DNA of 46,874 nt, taken from assembly GCA_905478795.1 (NCBI GenBank), contig CAJQJX010000022.1, positions 1-46,874 on the forward strand, in the 5' to 3' direction. Of the stretch, positions 46,156 to 46,874 are shown in pieces. The position numbers and the translations under genes were made by a program. Position 1 is the stretch's first letter. Every line of letters starts with the position of its first letter. Under the pieces are notes generated by a model, which was not told where the DNA came from, did no database searches, and worked only from the letters and a program-made list of their open reading frames with translations. The stretch comes from an uncultured Flavobacteriales bacterium (GTDB taxonomy: Bacteria > Bacteroidota > Bacteroidia > Flavobacteriales_D > Sanyastnellaceae).

Positions 46156-46874
46156 ATGATGCTCCGAATTTCTACCCTCGCCCTTGGGCTTTTGGTTCTG
46201 GTGTCCGCAAGCGGACAGTTGGACCACAGTTCTCGGTGGCCTTCTCCGATTGATTTGATGGATGGGGTTGTGGTGGAGTCAGAAGTCAATGTGGCGGAGA
46301 CGTACACTGAGGCGAACCGTCTGATCATCGAGGAGAATTGGTCTGAGGCTGCGGATTTAATGGAAGTGCTGTTTAAGGAAGCTCCTGACAACCGCAATTT
46401 TGCCTTTAAGTGGGCTTTGTGCTTGCAGGCCATTCCTGGTAGAATACAAGAGGCGGTACCTCTGGTGCACATGGCTGTGAACGGCCCTTTCGCTTCGCGT
46501 TACAATGCTTTTTCCATCGAAGAGACTTTGCCACCAGAAGACGCTTTGCAGCTTGGGGTTGAGGTCTTGCAGAATGCCTATCATTTTTCCGAAGCCAAGG
46601 CGCTTGCTGAAGTGATGGCCGAACGGTTTCCCAAGCGTGACTACAGACACGAACGGGCTTTGGAGGTCATGGAAGAGTGTGAGTTTGCTTCGAAATGTGT
46701 GCTGGATCCTGTGCGTATGGACATCACACCAATGGATGCCCTCAACAGCAGCAGAGCAGATTATGCACCCATTGTGACGCCCGATGGCAGCACGTTGTAC
46801 TTCACATCCTTTCGGGATGGAGACGGTAGCTCCAGTGATGTCGGTCAGATTTACCGGTCCATGAAGGTGGGAGA
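46156..46874 (+). CDS. OmpA/PD40-type outer-membrane protein, PorE-like (3' partial)
   Basis: The frame is open from the ATG at 46156 (a second ATG follows) to the window edge. 239 residues are visible. There is a signal peptide (MMLRISTLALGLLVLVSASG, then Q) and a TPR-like helical region (EANRLIIEENWSEAADLMEV, FKEAPDNRNFAFKWALCLQA). Then the first WD40-like PD40 blade begins: RADYAPIVTPDGSTLYFTS followed by FRDGDG. This order (TPR, PD40, usually then a carboxypeptidase-regulatory-like and an OmpA domain) is that of PorE-like proteins associated with T9SS and peptidoglycan. The missing 3' part leaves this as inference. A TAATTTGCGTC motif 46141-46151 precedes it, as before elaA. Confidence 0.8.
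   Translation, partial: MMLRISTLALGLLVLVSASGQLDHSSRWPSPIDLMDGVVVESEVNVAETYTEANRLIIEENWSEAADLMEVLFKEAPDNRNFAFKWALCLQAIPGRIQEAVPLVHMAVNGPFASRYNAFSIEETLPPEDALQLGVEVLQNAYHFSEAKALAEVMAERFPKRDYRHERALEVMEECEFASKCVLDPVRMDITPMDALNSSRADYAPIVTPDGSTLYFTSFRDGDGSSSDVGQIYRSMKVG

Overview
The window looks like chromosomal DNA of a Bacteroidota bacterium, most probably a Flavobacteriales-type aquatic lineage with a rather GC-rich genome. The signs are giant secreted proteins with type IX secretion (T9SS)-like C-terminal domains, the 'ACNYD...DDGSC' cysteine repeat, an OmpA/PD40 (PorE-like) gene at the right edge, scarce Shine-Dalgarno sequences and repeated TAnnTTTG promoter boxes. The phylum is well supported; the order is inference. 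There are no rRNA or tRNA genes, no CRISPR array and no insertion sequences that I can see.

Layout. (1) 1-18.1 kb, plus strand: three consecutive giant genes for secreted, modular surface proteins (the first is cut by the left edge). Each is followed by a hairpin terminator. They share a C-terminal half: cysteine repeats, a parallel-beta-like region, a sandwich-like 'WNMVYNPYQ' region, a C-terminal extension and a sorting-like end. The first two carry an 843-bp segment that is identical base for base although its flanks have diverged, which is a recent gene-conversion or duplication signature. (2) 18.4-22.1 kb: the phenylacetyl-CoA epoxidase genes, paaABCD on minus and paaE divergent on plus. 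A 306-bp gap before them holds the remnant of a secreted-protein gene with a stop inside its signal peptide. (3) 22.1-26.9 kb: an ABC-F ATPase (minus), an ElaA-type acetyltransferase, a family 2 glycosyltransferase and an O-antigen-ligase-like protein (plus). (4) 27.0-30.4 kb, minus: sixA-like phosphatase, AI-2E/PerM-family membrane protein and pyrG. (5) 30.5-32.1 kb, plus: a DtxR-family metal regulator and a ZIP metal transporter, preceded by inverted repeats that look like the regulator's own operator. (6) 32.1-42.0 kb, minus: sodium:solute symporter, aminotransferase, heptose-7-phosphate kinase, trkH, ubiE/menG, aroA, an EI24/CysZ-like membrane protein and mpl. Several of these are joined by 1- or 4-nt start/stop overlaps. 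(7) 42.1-46.9 kb, plus: recR overlapping a glycosyltransferase with an unusual C-terminal sugar-transferase-like tail, a 2-oxoacid dehydrogenase E2 gene, and the start of an OmpA/PD40-type gene that runs off the window.

How the parts relate. Most of the right two thirds is housekeeping: envelope precursor synthesis and recycling (mpl, rfaE1, glycosyltransferases, ligase), cofactors and aromatic amino acids (menG, aroA, aminotransferase), metal and potassium homeostasis, CTP synthesis and recombination. The left third is accessory surface biology. The most informative signals are the exact repeat in the surface-protein pair, a set of promoter boxes lying 4-6 nt before start codons (near-leaderless transcripts), the putative metal-operator array, and the glycosyltransferase with a degenerate sugar-transferase tail.
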